From assembly GCA_009701885.1 (NCBI GenBank), contig WLJH01000018.1, positions 1-64,000 on the forward strand: a stretch of 64,000 bases of DNA, in the 5' to 3' direction. Made by a program: the position numbers and the translations under genes. The notes under the pieces are model-generated. The model did not search any database. It saw only the letters and a program-made list of their open reading frames with translations, and was not told the origin of the DNA. This stretch comes from Actinomycetota bacterium. Its GTDB lineage: Bacteria; Actinomycetota; Actinomycetes; Propionibacteriales; Nocardioidaceae. Of this stretch, positions 38,739 through 47,388 are shown one piece after another (position 1 is the first letter of the stretch; each line of letters begins with the position of its first letter).

Positions 38739-39407
38739 ATGCCTCGCAGCAAGTTCGAACGATTCCTGCCCTGGACGGGAGCGATCGCGGGCGCAGCCTG
38801 GATCGGGCAGATGTTCCTGTTCCAGACCGGCGACCAGGACTCACCCGGGACGATGACCACCGCGGCGATCCGCGATCACCTGGCCCTGAACTACGCAGCC
38901 ATCGGCTGCCTGGTAGTCATGGCGATCGCGCTGGTCTTCTTCGGGACCGCGCTCCGCAGCCATCTCCGTGCGGGCGAAGCTCGCGAATCGACATACTCCA
39001 GCATCGTCTACGGCGGCCTGTTGCTCGTCGCTGCCGGCCTCTCACAGATGGTGATGTGGAACTGGGGTCTGATCAACGGTGCCGCGGACGCCAAAGACGA
39101 CCAGGCCCTGGGAATCCTCAGCTTCGTGGGCTTCTTCGGGTTCGCCGGCATGGGCATTGGCATCGCCACCACCCTCCTCGGCGCCGGACTGGCCGGTCTG
39201 GCCAACGCCGTACTGCCGCGGTGGTTCGCGATCCTCACCCTCGTGCTGGGCGTACTCAGCGCCCTAGGCACCGCAGGCATCCCACCCGGTGGCCTGGTGA
39301 ACTACCTGCTCCTCCCGCTCTGGCTCATCGCCGCCGCGATCATCCTCGCCCGACGGCAGGGCGAGGCCGATCTGTCGTTGAGCCTGAAGGGATCCGTCGT
39401 ATCGTGA
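38739..39407 (+). CDS. hypothetical multi-pass membrane protein
   Basis: The 222-residue product starts at ATG 38739 and consists of about six hydrophobic helices: GAIAGAAWIGQMFLF, GCLVVMAIALVFFGTAL, GLLLVAAGLSQMVMWNWG, FVGFFGFAGMGIGIATTLLG, WFAILTLVLGVLSALG and LLLPLWLIAAAIILA. It has short charged loops. No motif identifies a transport or enzyme family, though DUF4386-like membrane proteins have this shape. It is divergent from the histidine kinase gene, so it may be the system's target, which is only an inference from position. Confidence 0.75.
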   Translation: MPRSKFERFLPWTGAIAGAAWIGQMFLFQTGDQDSPGTMTTAAIRDHLALNYAAIGCLVVMAIALVFFGTALRSHLRAGEARESTYSSIVYGGLLLVAAGLSQMVMWNWGLINGAADAKDDQALGILSFVGFFGFAGMGIGIATTLLGAGLAGLANAVLPRWFAILTLVLGVLSALGTAGIPPGGLVNYLLLPLWLIAAAIILARRQGEADLSLSLKGSVVS

Positions 39408-39604
39408 CAGGACCCGCAAGCGCTCGAGTTGGTAGCCAGTCACAAGGCAGGCGCGATCCGCCCCCGCCCGTTGATGGATGGTCGGTGTCACCGCAAGAAG
39501 AACCCTCCACGGCTACGCCGCAGGAAGCGGAGCTCTTGAGGCTTGGTGGTTCCGCAAGACCCGTCCGGTACGTCTTCCCGGGACAGGGAAGGCTCCCGGA
39601 ACAG

Positions 39605-39696
39605 AGTCCCCACTACTCCCCCACCCCCCTCTGGAGGATCGCCGAGGAGCGACTCGGCGACGGCACGCGGTACGTCGAGCTCGTTGAGGCATCTGA
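39605..39696 (+). pseudogene. LysM-domain fragment
   Basis: In the frame ending at 39778 the stretch TPLWRIAEERLGDGTRYVEL then VEAS reads like the second half of a LysM repeat (usual form: DTLWxIAExxLGDGxRYxEI). LysM domains bind glycans and also appear in regulators on actinobacterial mobile elements. No start, no complete domain and no downstream continuation exist. The fragment abuts the truncated integrase in a different frame. The 39408-39604 stretch before it shows nothing I can assign. Confidence 0.4.
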
Positions 39697-40599
39697 GGTG
39701 GGAGGATCGAGCAGACCACCATCAACGAGTACCGCCGGGTGCTGGACAACATGGTGCTACCGAGTGTTGGTGGGCTGAAGGTTCGCGAGGCCACCACGGC
39801 CCGGCTCGACCGGCTCCTGCTGAGGTTGCGCGATCAGAGCGTGAACCGGCAACGCAAGGCCAAGGTCGTCCTCGGAGCCATGCTCGACCTCGCGGTTCGA
39901 CACGATGCGATCTCGGTGAATCCGGCCCGCGGGACAACCCGGGTTCACCGACCCAAGCAGGAGACCAAGGCTCTGCGGGTCGAGGACTTGATCGAGATCC
40001 GCGCCGCCGTACGCCGGTGGGTCAACACGGACCGCCCCGGGCCCAAGGCCACCGGCGACATGGCCGACATCATCGACCTCATGCTCGCCACCGGTTGCCG
40101 CATCGGCGAGATCCTGGCCTTGCGTTGGAGCGACCTGGACCCCGTGCTCACGGTGTCGGGCACGATCAAGACCGAGACCGGAAAGGGCACGTATCGGAAG
40201 GCCACGCCGAAGTCGGACGCCAGCCGGCGAACCGTGGTGCTCCCCCGGTTCGCGGCCGAGCTTCTCCGGGTGCGCCGTGAGTGCGCGACGCACAACGAGA
40301 TCGACGCCGTCTTTGCCACCCGCAACGGCACGTGGCACCAGGTCGTCAACGTCGAGCGGCGGTGGCGGCAGATCCGCAAGGACACCGGCTTTGAGTGGGT
40401 GACCCCGCACACGTTCCGCAAGACGGTGGCGACGCTGATCTCGGAGGCAACCACGTCCGAGCTCGCCTCGCGCCAGCTCGGCCACTCCTCGAGCCAGGTC
40501 ACCCGTGACCACTACATCGCCAAACCGGCGGTCTCAGCCGACCTATCCGAGCTCCTCGAGCGGCTCGCTGAGAGCGACGATACGAGCTCGGATCCGTAG
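39697..40599 (+). pseudogene. tyrosine recombinase/integrase, 5'-truncated
   Basis: The frame is open from 39697 after an in-frame TGA, and homology starts at once with RIEQTTINEYRRVLDNMVLP, in the middle of the N-terminal SAM-like core-binding domain. The missing part would be about 60-80 residues. The catalytic domain is complete: Arg in GCRIGEILALRW near residue 115 counted from GTG 39739, His-x-x-Arg in TPHTFRKTVATL, His in RQLGHSSSQVT and nucleophile Tyr in RDHYIAK. A shortened product from GTG 39739 (286 residues) is possible but would lack arm-binding and part of core-binding, so it is probably inactive. It lies next to tRNA-Pro, a usual target. Confidence 0.7.
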
Positions 40600-40654
40600 G
40601 CCGCGAAATCCTTTACGACTAGTAAAAGACCATTCTGCGGCGCCACGTCAAAAC

Positions 40655-40700
40655 AAGAACCGCCTCTGACCTGCGTTTCCGCAGGTCAGAGGCGGTTCTT
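40655..40700. terminator. 21-bp stem-loop terminator of tRNA-Pro
   Basis: AAGAACCGCCTCTGACCTGCG (40655-40675 in two parts, 21 bases) and its exact complement (40680-40700) enclose TTTC. On the minus strand it starts four bases after the tRNA 3' end and is followed by TTGTTTTG, so it terminates the tRNA transcript; it also faces the integrase from the other side. Confidence 0.85.
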
Positions 40701-40703
40701 CGG

Positions 40704-40777
40704 TCGGGCTGACAGGATTTGAACCTGCGACCCCCTGACCCCCAGTCAGGTGCGCTACCAAGCTGCGCCACAGCCCG
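40704..40777 (-). tRNA. tRNA-Pro (GGG)
   Basis: Read on the minus strand the sequence folds as a cloverleaf: acceptor CGGGCTG/CAGCCCG, D-arm GCGCAGCTTGGTAGCGC, anticodon arm CCTGA-CTGGGGG-TCAGG with GGG at positions 34-36, TPsiC arm with GTTCAAATC, and discriminator A at 40704. The CCA is not encoded. It reads CCC/CCU proline codons. The 3' end faces the degraded integrase, so it is the likely attachment site of the neighbouring element. Confidence 0.95.
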
Positions 40778-40832
40778 AACGCCGGTCGGTCGGATCGCGA
40801 CCTCACGGCGCGTGAACACTACAACAGCGCGA

Positions 40833-40859
40833 CCCCCGGTCCGGAATCGGGGCCGGGGG
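40833..40859. terminator. hairpin terminator after the chemoreceptor gene
   Basis: CCCCCGG (40833-40839) and CCGGGGG (40853-40859), extended by CC/GG, form a stem about 40 nt past the MCP stop on the minus strand and 56 nt before the tRNA start. Confidence 0.5.
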
Positions 40860-40899
40860 CCGCGCTGGTGGGTGGAACGGTCCTGCTCCGCTCGCCCCC

Positions 40900-42183
40900 T
40901 CAGCGGATCCGGGCCAGGAAGTCGGCCACCTCCGTGCGCAGCTGCGAGGAGAGCTTGGCCAGCTCCAGGGAGGCCGTCGTCATCTGCCCGGCACCGCTGC
41001 TGGTGGCCTGGGTGGCGTCCCCGATGGCGCCGATGTCGTCGGTGACCTGGCCGACCGCGGCGGCGGCGCGGGTGGTGGTCTCGCTGAGCTCGCCGGCCGC
41101 CTGGCGCTGCTCGGAGACGGTGCGGGCGATCTCCTCGAGGTTGTCGCCCATCCCCCGCACCGAGCCGGTGATGGTGTCGATGGCCCCGACGACGGCGTCG
41201 GTGGCGCCCTGGATCTCCTTGACCTGCGCCTCGATGCGACCGGTGGCCTCCGCGGTCTGGGTGGCCAGCGACTTCACCTCCGAGGCGACGACCGCGAAGC
41301 CTTTGCCGGACTCCCCCGCCCGGGCGGCCTCGATGGTGGCGTTGAGGGCGAGCAGCCTGGTCTGGCTGGCCACCTGGTTGATCAGGTTGATCACCTCGCC
41401 GATCTCCTGGGAGGCCGCGGCCAGGCCCTGGACGGTCGCGGCGGTGGACTCCGCCTCACCGACCGCAGCCACACCCGCGGCGTTGGACTGCGCGGTCTGC
41501 TGCTCGATGGAGGAGATGGTCGCGGCCAGCTCCTCGACCGCGGCCGCGGCGACGGTCACGGCGTTGGAGGCGGTGTGGGAGCTCTCCACCACCTGACCGG
41601 CCCGTACGGCGGTGCCCTCGGCGGTGCTGGCCAGGTTGCTGGACGCCGACTCCATCTCCACGGCGGCGGCGGCGACCTGGTCGGAGAGACCCATCACGGC
41701 CTGCTCGAAGGAGTCGGCCATCCGCAGCCGCTCGCTCCGCTCGTGGGCGAGGGTGTCGGCCGTGGCGGCCATCGCGTCGATCGCCTCGTTGATGGTGCTC
41801 GCGCCCTGGGCGAAGCTGCCCTTCATGCCGCGACGCAGGAACCGGCGGTAGAAACGCTGCGTGCTGGCGTAGCTCAGCGAGGCCGAGGACTCCCGCACGT
41901 AGGCGTCGGTGAGGTCCAGCAGGCCGTTCAGGGCGTCCCGGACCTCGCGGACCTCCGGCTCGTCACCGAGGTGCGGCACGCGCGGCTCGAGGTCACCACC
42001 GGCGGCGGCGAGGCTTACGTCGCGCACGGCGAGCAGCACCCGCTCCAGCTGCTGCTCGCGGGCCGAGGGCCTGCCCACCTCGGCGGGGACTGCGGCCAGG
42101 GACTCCTCGAGCGCTGCCAGCCCGTCGTCGGTCGCGGGGGCGTCGGTCGGGTGCGCGTCGGTCGGCAGGGCGTCGATGCTCAT
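40900..42183 (-). CDS. cytosolic methyl-accepting chemotaxis protein
   Basis: The 427-residue protein has no membrane helices. An N-terminal variable region (about 1-150) is followed by a long methyl-accepting signalling domain whose hairpin tip reads [37 protein letters not shown] (split by the 20-residue rule: tip core [14 protein letters not shown] near residues 272-285). This is the CheA/CheW-binding site. Alanine/glutamate-rich methylation helices flank it ([18 protein letters not shown]). ATG at 42183 overlaps the PAS protein stop (ATGA). It therefore probably takes its input from the PAS protein, and its presence implies flagellar motility and a chemotaxis system elsewhere. Confidence 0.92.
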   Translation of the reverse strand: MSIDALPTDAHPTDAPATDDGLAALEESLAAVPAEVGRPSAREQQLERVLLAVRDVSLAAAGGDLEPRVPHLGDEPEVREVRDALNGLLDLTDAYVRESSASLSYASTQRFYRRFLRRGMKGSFAQGASTINEAIDAMAATADTLAHERSERLRMADSFEQAVMGLSDQVAAAAVEMESASSNLASTAEGTAVRAGQVVESSHTASNAVTVAAAAVEELAATISSIEQQTAQSNAAGVAAVGEAESTAATVQGLAAASQEIGEVINLINQVASQTRLLALNATIEAARAGESGKGFAVVASEVKSLATQTAEATGRIEAQVKEIQGATDAVVGAIDTITGSVRGMGDNLEEIARTVSEQRQAAGELSETTTRAAAAVGQVTDDIGAIGDATQATSSGAGQMTTASLELAKLSSQLRTEVADFLARIR

Positions 42184-42722
42184 GCCGCCACCTCCTGGGA
42201 GAGCGACCACACGAGCTCGTCGTAGGTCTGTCCGGCATCGGCGAGCATCTGCTCCAGCAGGGCGGTGCCCGCGGCGAGCGCCTCGGGCGTGGAGGGCGCG
42301 GACCGCTCGACGGCCCGCAGCTTGGCGTAGATGTCCGTGATGACCGCGAGGGCGTCCTTGTCCGCCGTACGCCGGTTCGAGTGGTAGCCGACGATCCGGC
42401 CGTCCGGGCCGATCGTGGGCGTGACGTGCGCGAGCACCCAGTAGTGCGTGCCGTCGGCGCTGAGGTTCACGACGTAGGCGAAGATCTCCTCGCCGCCGGA
42501 GATCCGCTCCCACAGCAGCCGGAACACCGAGCGCGGCATGTCGGGGTGGCGGATGATGTTGTGCGGCTGCCCGATCAGCTCGGCCTCGGTGTAGCCGCTG
42601 ATCTCGACGAACAGCGGGTTCACGTAGGTCAACCGACCCTGGGGGTCGGTCTTGGAGACGATGATCTGGTCGGGACGGAAGGTCTTCTCCCGACCGTTCG
42701 GGGTCACTGCGCGAGGCGGCAC
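42180..42722 (-). CDS. PAS-domain sensor, Aer-like
   Basis: The 180-residue protein starts at GTG 42722 with an AGGAG site six bases before it. It contains one PAS domain (about residues 15-125) with the Aer signature [21 protein letters not shown] near residue 50. In E. coli Aer this region binds FAD and senses redox or oxygen. [12 protein letters not shown] beta strand follows and then a helical C-terminal tail (residues 125-180) without HAMP or signalling domain. It is coupled by ATGA to the soluble chemoreceptor, so input and output of an aerotaxis sensor seem split across two proteins. Confidence 0.85.
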   Translation of the reverse strand: MPPRAVTPNGREKTFRPDQIIVSKTDPQGRLTYVNPLFVEISGYTEAELIGQPHNIIRHPDMPRSVFRLLWERISGGEEIFAYVVNLSADGTHYWVLAHVTPTIGPDGRIVGYHSNRRTADKDALAVITDIYAKLRAVERSAPSTPEALAAGTALLEQMLADAGQTYDELVWSLSQEVAA

Positions 42723-42813
42723 GTCGGGCTCCTGGTGCGAGGGGGTGTCCCCCGCCTCATCGACCCGCCCCCGGAGGACCTGACCCCTCCCGGGACCGCC
42801 GGGACCTAGGCCC

Positions 42814-42843
42814 GGAGGCTCGGGACCAAGGTCCCGAGCCTCC
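42814..42843. terminator. 14-bp stem terminator after der
   Basis: GGAGGCTCGGGACC (42814-42827) and its exact complement (42830-42843) enclose only AA. It lies 25 bp past the der stop on the minus strand, between der and the PAS protein start, and ends the long housekeeping chain. Confidence 0.65.
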
Positions 42844-42867
42844 ACAGGCCCTGCGCAGGAGCCGTCC

Positions 42868-44232
42868 TCAGCGCTTGCGCTTCTCCCGCGGCCGCTGCTG
42901 CAGCACGATCGGCGTCCCGACGAACCCGAACTCCTCGCGAAGCCGGCGCTCGATGAACCGCTCGTAGGAGGCGTCGAGCTTGCCGGAGGTGAAGAGGATG
43001 AACGTGGGGGGTGCCGTGGTGGCCTGGGTCCCGAAGAGCACCTTGGGCTGCTTGCCGCTGCGCACCGGGTGTGGGTGCTCGGCGACGAGGCGGCCCAGGA
43101 AGGTGTTGAGCGCACCGGTGCCGATCCGGGTCTCCCAGCCCTCCAGGGCCTTGTCCAGCGCGGGCACCAGCCGGTCGATGTGCCACCCGGTCCGGGCGGT
43201 GACGTTGATCCGCGGCGCCCACTGCACCTGCACGAGCTCGCGCTCGATCTCGCGCTCGAGGTAGTAGCGCCGCTCATCGTCGACCAGGTCCCACTTGTTG
43301 AAGGCGATCACCAGCGCGCGGCCGGCCTCGCGGACGGTCTGCAGGATGCGGACGTCCTGCTCGGCGATGCTCTGCTGGGCGTCGAGGACCAGCACCGCGA
43401 CCTCGGCCCGGTCGATCGCCGTGGCGGTGCGCAGCGAGGCGTAGTACTCGTGCCCGCTGGCCTCCTTGACCCGCTTGCGGATGCCCGCGGTGTCGATGAA
43501 GCGCCAGGTGCGCCCGCCCAGCTCGACCAGCTCGTCGACCGGGTCGACGGTGGTGCCGGCGACGTTGTCGACCACGACCCGCTCCTCGCCGGCCAGCTTG
43601 TTGAGCAGGGACGACTTGCCGACGTTGGGGCGGCCCACGATCGCGACGCGGCGCGGTCCCCCGACCTCGGGGTCGGACTCCGGAGGGGGCTCGGGCAGGG
43701 CCGCGAGGATCGCGTCGAGCATGTCGCCGGACCCGCGTCCGTGCAGGGCCGACACCGGCCAGGGCTCCCCCAGCCCGAGGTTCCACAGCGCGTAGGCCTC
43801 GGCCTCGGTCCGGGCGTCGTCGACCTTGTTGGCGGCCAGCACGACCGGCTTGTCCGCAGCGCGCAGGATCTTCACGACCGCCTCGTCGGCGTCGGTGATG
43901 CCCACGGTCGCGTCGACCACGAACAGGACCGCGTCGGCCAGCGAGATCGCGATCTCGGCCTGGGCGGCGATCCGCTGGGCCATGCCCTTGGCGTCAGGGT
44001 CCCAGCCCCCGGTGTCGACGACGGTGAAGGCGCGTCCGTTCCAGGTGGCGTCGTAGGGCACCCGGTCGCGGGTCACGCCGGGCACGTCCTCCACGACCGC
44101 CTCGCGGCGGCCGATGATCCGGTTGACCAGGGTGGACTTGCCGACGTTGGGGCGGCCGACGATGGCCAGCACCGGCACCCTCGGGGCGCCCTCCGGGGTC
44201 GCGTCGAGGGACTGGTCGGGCTGGTCGGTCAT
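42868..44232 (-). CDS. der: ribosome biogenesis GTPase Der (EngA)
   Basis: The 454-residue protein has two tandem GTPase domains, each with a P-loop GRPNVGKS (near residues 26 and 196), G3 motifs DTGGW and DTAGI, and G4 motifs NKVD and NKWD, followed by the C-terminal KH-like domain (about 365-454). Der assists 50S subunit maturation. ATG at 44232 overlaps the acyltransferase stop. The N-terminal 20 residues before the first P-loop are the usual acidic leader. It is the last gene of the chain that begins with the parA/scp block. Confidence 0.97.
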   Translation of the reverse strand: MTDQPDQSLDATPEGAPRVPVLAIVGRPNVGKSTLVNRIIGRREAVVEDVPGVTRDRVPYDATWNGRAFTVVDTGGWDPDAKGMAQRIAAQAEIAISLADAVLFVVDATVGITDADEAVVKILRAADKPVVLAANKVDDARTEAEAYALWNLGLGEPWPVSALHGRGSGDMLDAILAALPEPPPESDPEVGGPRRVAIVGRPNVGKSSLLNKLAGEERVVVDNVAGTTVDPVDELVELGGRTWRFIDTAGIRKRVKEASGHEYYASLRTATAIDRAEVAVLVLDAQQSIAEQDVRILQTVREAGRALVIAFNKWDLVDDERRYYLEREIERELVQVQWAPRINVTARTGWHIDRLVPALDKALEGWETRIGTGALNTFLGRLVAEHPHPVRSGKQPKVLFGTQATTAPPTFILFTSGKLDASYERFIERRLREEFGFVGTPIVLQQRPREKRKR

Positions 44233-45089
44233 GGTGCTCCTGGCTCGTGTCGAGCGGCCTCGTGGCCGTCGGTGTGGATGGTGCTCCCCGGTGCCGGCGG
44301 GAGCGGGGTGGACGGCGGGGTGGACGGGGCCGGCTCGGTGCGCGTGCGCGGCGACCCGACCCCGGTGGCGGGGTCGGGCTCGAGCTCCCCGAGCGGCAGC
44401 GGGCCCGGCAGAATGCCGCCGGTCTCCCGGCGCGCGGCGTCGAGCTCGGCGCGCATGTGCTCCCAGAGGGAACGCGAGAGCTCGCCCACCTGTTCCCGCG
44501 TGCGCGGCCACGGCTGGTGGGGTACGTCGACGGGACGCCCGACCACGAGGTGCAGCGTGGCCCCACGGCGCGGCAGCGAGCCGCTGGAGCCGCCGGGCTC
44601 GCGGGTGCCGAACATCGAGACCGGCACGACCGGCGCACCCGCGGCGAGCGCGAAGTAGGCGGTGCCGCGGTGGAAGCGCTCGAGCTCCCCGGAGCCGCGC
44701 CGACCCTCGGGGAAGATCCCGACCACGCCGCCGTCGCGCAGCACCCGCAGGCACGAGCGGACCGCGGCGACGTCGGTGCGGAACCGGTCCAGCGGCACCT
44801 GGCCGGAGCGGAGCAGGAACCCGCCGAGCCGCCCCTCGAACATCTCGGACTTGGTCAGGGCGTGCACGGGCCGGGGGGCGAAGATCGCCAGCAGCGGCCC
44901 GTCGATGACGCCGGCGTGGTTGGCCGCGAGCACGACCGGTCCGGCGGCGGGCACCCGCTCGGCGTGGTGGACCACGACCCGGTAGCGCCGCCGGATGATC
45001 CAGCGGGCGAGCGGCCGCAGGGGGTGCAGGAGGTAGCGCGGCGGGTGCGCCGTGCGGTCGGTGCGCGGGAGCGCGACGTGGTCGCTCAC
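44229..45089 (-). CDS. 1-acylglycerol-3-phosphate O-acyltransferase-like (PlsC family)
   Basis: The 286-residue protein has the acyltransferase catalytic box [10 protein letters not shown] (NHx4D) near residue 59 and the substrate motif FPEGRR near residue 126. GTG at 45089 overlaps the cmk stop by four bases. An N-terminal amphipathic or hydrophobic region sits near residues 25-50 and the C-terminal 60 residues are Pro/Thr-rich, probably disordered. The cmk-plsC-der order is common in actinobacteria. The enzyme acylates lysophosphatidic acid or a related acceptor at the inner membrane; acyl chain preference is unknown. Confidence 0.88.
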   Translation of the reverse strand: MSDHVALPRTDRTAHPPRYLLHPLRPLARWIIRRRYRVVVHHAERVPAAGPVVLAANHAGVIDGPLLAIFAPRPVHALTKSEMFEGRLGGFLLRSGQVPLDRFRTDVAAVRSCLRVLRDGGVVGIFPEGRRGSGELERFHRGTAYFALAAGAPVVPVSMFGTREPGGSSGSLPRRGATLHLVVGRPVDVPHQPWPRTREQVGELSRSLWEHMRAELDAARRETGGILPGPLPLGELEPDPATGVGSPRTRTEPAPSTPPSTPLPPAPGSTIHTDGHEAARHEPGAP

Positions 45090-45781
45090 GCGTCCACCTC
45101 GACCGCCCGGACCAGGGCCACGACCTCCTCGATGACCTCGTCGAGCGTGAGGTGGGTGGTGTCCAGGTGCGCGGCCCCGTCGACCTGCGTGAGCGGGGAG
45201 GCGGCGCGACCGGAGTCGATGGCGTCGCGGCTGCGCAGCACGGCCTCGACGGCGGCGGCGTCCGAGCCACCTTCCTCGGCGGCGCGGCGTGCAGCCCGGG
45301 CGGCGGGGTCGGCGGTGAGGAACACCTTGACCTGCGCCTGCGGCCACACGGTGCTGGCGATGTCGCGTCCCTCCACGACGATCCCCTGCGGCGCAGCGGA
45401 GATCGCGGCGCGCTGCAGGGCCACCAGCCGCTCGCGGACCTGCGGGACGGTGGCGACCGGGGAGACCGAGCCGGTCACGGCCTCACCCCGGATCGGTCCG
45501 GCGACGTCGGTGCCGTCGACGTGGATGGTCGGCGCGGCCGGATCGGTGCCGGAGGTGATCGTCGGCTCGCCGCAGCGGGCGGCGACGGCGGCGGGGTCGT
45601 GGACGTCCACGCCGTGCTCGAGCATCCACCAGGTCATCGCGCGGTACATCGCGCCGGTGTCGAGGTAGGCCAGGCCCAGCCTCGAGGCCACCCCGCGGCA
45701 GGTGCTCGACTTGCCGGAGCCGGAGGTGCCGTCGACGGCCACCACGAGGCCCGGGGTCGAGGGCTGCTGCAGGTCGTCCAC
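45086..45781 (-). CDS. cmk: cytidylate kinase
   Basis: The 231-residue kinase phosphorylates CMP and dCMP with ATP. The P-loop is [17 protein letters not shown] near residue 15. The NMP-binding region is [17 protein letters not shown], and [16 protein letters not shown] near residue 140 is the CMP kinase-specific motif. The LID-type arginines lie in [19 protein letters not shown] at 45781 is the only well placed start after the tyrA stop; its ribosome site is weak, which fits coupling across the 11-bp gap. It sits in the conserved tyrA-cmk-plsC-der order. Confidence 0.94.
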   Translation of the reverse strand: MDDLQQPSTPGLVVAVDGTSGSGKSSTCRGVASRLGLAYLDTGAMYRAMTWWMLEHGVDVHDPAAVAARCGEPTITSGTDPAAPTIHVDGTDVAGPIRGEAVTGSVSPVATVPQVRERLVALQRAAISAAPQGIVVEGRDIASTVWPQAQVKVFLTADPAARAARRAAEEGGSDAAAVEAVLRSRDAIDSGRAASPLTQVDGAAHLDTTHLTLDEVIEEVVALVRAVEVDA

Positions 45782-45792
45782 GGGGCGGCAGC

Positions 45793-46914
45793 CTACCGGT
45801 GGGTCTCCCAACCGCGTGACTCCAAAGAGCCCAGCAGGTGGTCGGCCCGGGTGTCCTCGACCACCAGCTCCACCAGGCCCACAGGTCGGCCAGGGTCGTG
45901 GTCGATCCGGATGTCCTCGACGTTGACCTCGCTGGCCACGGCGTCGGCCAGCAGCCGGGCCAGCTCGCCGGGGTGGTCGGGCACCGAGACCCACACCGAG
46001 CGCATCGGCCGGGCGGGGCCCCCGTGCTTGGCCGGGATCACCCGGGTGCCCGCGACACCGCTGGCGAGGACGTCCTCCAGCGCGGACCGGTCACCGGCCC
46101 CGACGGCGGCGATCACCGCGTCCAGCTGCTCGCGCACCTCGCCCAGCAGGTCGAGCACGGCGTCGGCGTTGGCGCCGACGATCTGGCTGTAGAGCCGCGG
46201 GTCGCCCGCAGCCACGCGGGTGACGTCGCGCACGCCCTGGCCCGACAGCGCCAGGTGGTTCTCCGGGCCGGCAGCCAGCCGCGCAGCCGCGAGCACCGAG
46301 AGCAGGTGCGGCACGTGGCTCGTGCGCGCCACCGCCCGGTCGTGCTCCTGCGGGGTCAGCCACACCGGCACCGCACCGCACAGCCGCACCAGGTCCTCCA
46401 CGACCTCGACGGCCGCGGGGTCGCTCTCGGGGTGCGGGGTGATCGCCCAGGGCCGGCCGTCGAACAGCGAGGCGGACGCCGCCAGCGGCCCGGACCGCTC
46501 GCTGCCCGCCATCGGGTGCCCGCCGACGTACGACGCCGCGCCGGCCTGCTCGCGGACCGACTGCCACGGGCCGGTCTTCACGCTGCCGACGTCGGTGACC
46601 ACGGCACCGGGGTGGGCGGCCAGCGCCACCCGCACCGCCTCGCCCACGTGGTCGGGTGGCACGGCCACGACGACCAGCTCCGGCCGGTCCCCCGGCTCGA
46701 GGGGGCGACCTGCACCCATGCCGGAGGCGGTGCGCACGTGCTCGGAGGAGACGTCGCTGAGCAGCACCTCCAGGCCGGAACGGCGGCAGGCCAGGCCCAC
46801 CGAGGTCCCGAGCAGACCGGCACCGACGACGAGGACCGGGCCGGTCAGCCAGTCACCGCGCTGACCGGCGGGCAGCCCACGGGGGCGCTCAGCGGGCCCG
46901 GAGGTCTCAGGCAT
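45793..46914 (-). CDS. tyrA: prephenate dehydrogenase with ACT domain
   Basis: The 373-residue enzyme oxidatively decarboxylates prephenate to 4-hydroxyphenylpyruvate in tyrosine synthesis. The NAD-binding fold starts VLVVGAGLLGTSVGLACR near residue 28. Catalytic segment GGHPMAGSERSGP lies near residue 130, with the HLLSVLAAARL helix and SGQGVRDVTRVA further on. The C-terminal 75 residues form an ACT domain (SVWVSVPDHPGELARLLADA), which suggests feedback control by tyrosine. ATG at 46914 overlaps the aroH stop, so chorismate mutase and prephenate dehydrogenase are coupled, matching their consecutive reactions. Confidence 0.95.
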   Translation of the reverse strand: MPETSGPAERPRGLPAGQRGDWLTGPVLVVGAGLLGTSVGLACRRSGLEVLLSDVSSEHVRTASGMGAGRPLEPGDRPELVVVAVPPDHVGEAVRVALAAHPGAVVTDVGSVKTGPWQSVREQAGAASYVGGHPMAGSERSGPLAASASLFDGRPWAITPHPESDPAAVEVVEDLVRLCGAVPVWLTPQEHDRAVARTSHVPHLLSVLAAARLAAGPENHLALSGQGVRDVTRVAAGDPRLYSQIVGANADAVLDLLGEVREQLDAVIAAVGAGDRSALEDVLASGVAGTRVIPAKHGGPARPMRSVWVSVPDHPGELARLLADAVASEVNVEDIRIDHDPGRPVGLVELVVEDTRADHLLGSLESRGWETHR

Positions 46915-47296
46915 CGCCGTCGGGCAGCGACCGCACCCGGGTCAGGTCCGAGCGCAGCGCCGCGGCGCCGTGGAGGTAGACGTGGGTGATGTCCGCGCGC
47001 GGCCGGTCGGTCTCGACGTGGGCCATCATCCGCACCACGCGGGGCATCGAGCCCTCGATCTCCAGCTCGCGGGCGCACAGCAGCGGCACCTCGCCGAAGC
47101 CGAGCCGGCGGGCGGCGTAGGCCGGGAACTCCGAGACCAGGTCGGAGGTGGCGGTGAAGACCACGGAGATGAAGTCGTCGACCTCCAGGCCGTTCGCGGT
47201 CATCACGTCGGTGACCATCTCCGCGACCCGCTCGAGCATGTGGTCGCGCACGTCCTCCTCGAGCTGGGTCGCCCCTCGGATCGCCCGGACCGCCAC
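46907..47296 (-). CDS. aroH: chorismate mutase, AroH type
   Basis: The 129-residue protein is a trimeric-barrel AroH chorismate mutase: start AVRAIRGATQLEEDV, the VVFTATSDLVSEFPAYAARR segment near residue 47, and PRVVRMMAHVETDRP near residue 88. The conserved Arg, Glu and Tyr catalytic positions are present. GTG at 47296 has a GGGAG site six bases upstream. It converts chorismate to prephenate and is overlapped by tyrA. A three-copy 10-bp direct repeat lies in its leader. Confidence 0.93.
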   Translation of the reverse strand: MAVRAIRGATQLEEDVRDHMLERVAEMVTDVMTANGLEVDDFISVVFTATSDLVSEFPAYAARRLGFGEVPLLCARELEIEGSMPRVVRMMAHVETDRPRADITHVYLHGAAALRSDLTRVRSLPDGDA

Positions 47297-47322
47297 GTGC
47301 TGCTCCCTCTGTCCTCGTCGTA

Positions 47323-47352
47323 CCTGGTGGTGCCTGGTGGTGCCTGGTGGTG
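47323..47352. repeat. three perfect tandem copies of a 10-bp unit
   Basis: The unit CCTGGTGGTG is repeated three times without change at 47323-47352, in the aroH leader (27-56 bp upstream of its start on the minus strand) and 37 bp past the rluB-like stop. On the transcript it reads CACCACCAGG. Slippage expansion or a short leader peptide or protein-binding site are possible; no attenuator was seen. Confidence 0.8.
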
Positions 47353-47388
47353 CTGCGGTTGCGCGGGTCAGGCTACTGACCCCGTTGC

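Larger units (their letters stand above)
35603..40620. mobile_element. degraded integrative-element remnant beside tRNA-Pro
   Basis: The stretch runs from a broken MerR gene to a 5'-truncated tyrosine integrase whose end lies about 100 bp from the 3' end of tRNA-Pro, the common position for tRNA-targeted elements. AT content is visibly higher here than in flanking DNA, and several genes are broken. No second copy of the tRNA end was seen by eye at the left side, so the left border is a guess. Confidence 0.45.

Noticed and set aside
38584..38844. Upstream extension of the histidine kinase
   Set aside because: It overlaps the start of the divergent membrane protein gene and has no helices or homology; ATG 38583 starts the first membrane helix.
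35603..40620. Second copy of the tRNA-Pro 3' end (att repeat)
   Set aside because: Looked for GGATTTGAACC-type sequence on both strands at the left side; none seen, so no att pair is claimed.
44233..45270. N-terminal extension of the der frame
   Set aside because: The extra sequence is another frame of the acyltransferase gene; Der starts at ATG 44232 with normal length.
47323..47352. Tandem repeat considered as CRISPR or VNTR array
   Set aside because: Units are adjacent without spacers and no cas genes are present; kept only as a short repeat. The same applies to 58947-58991.
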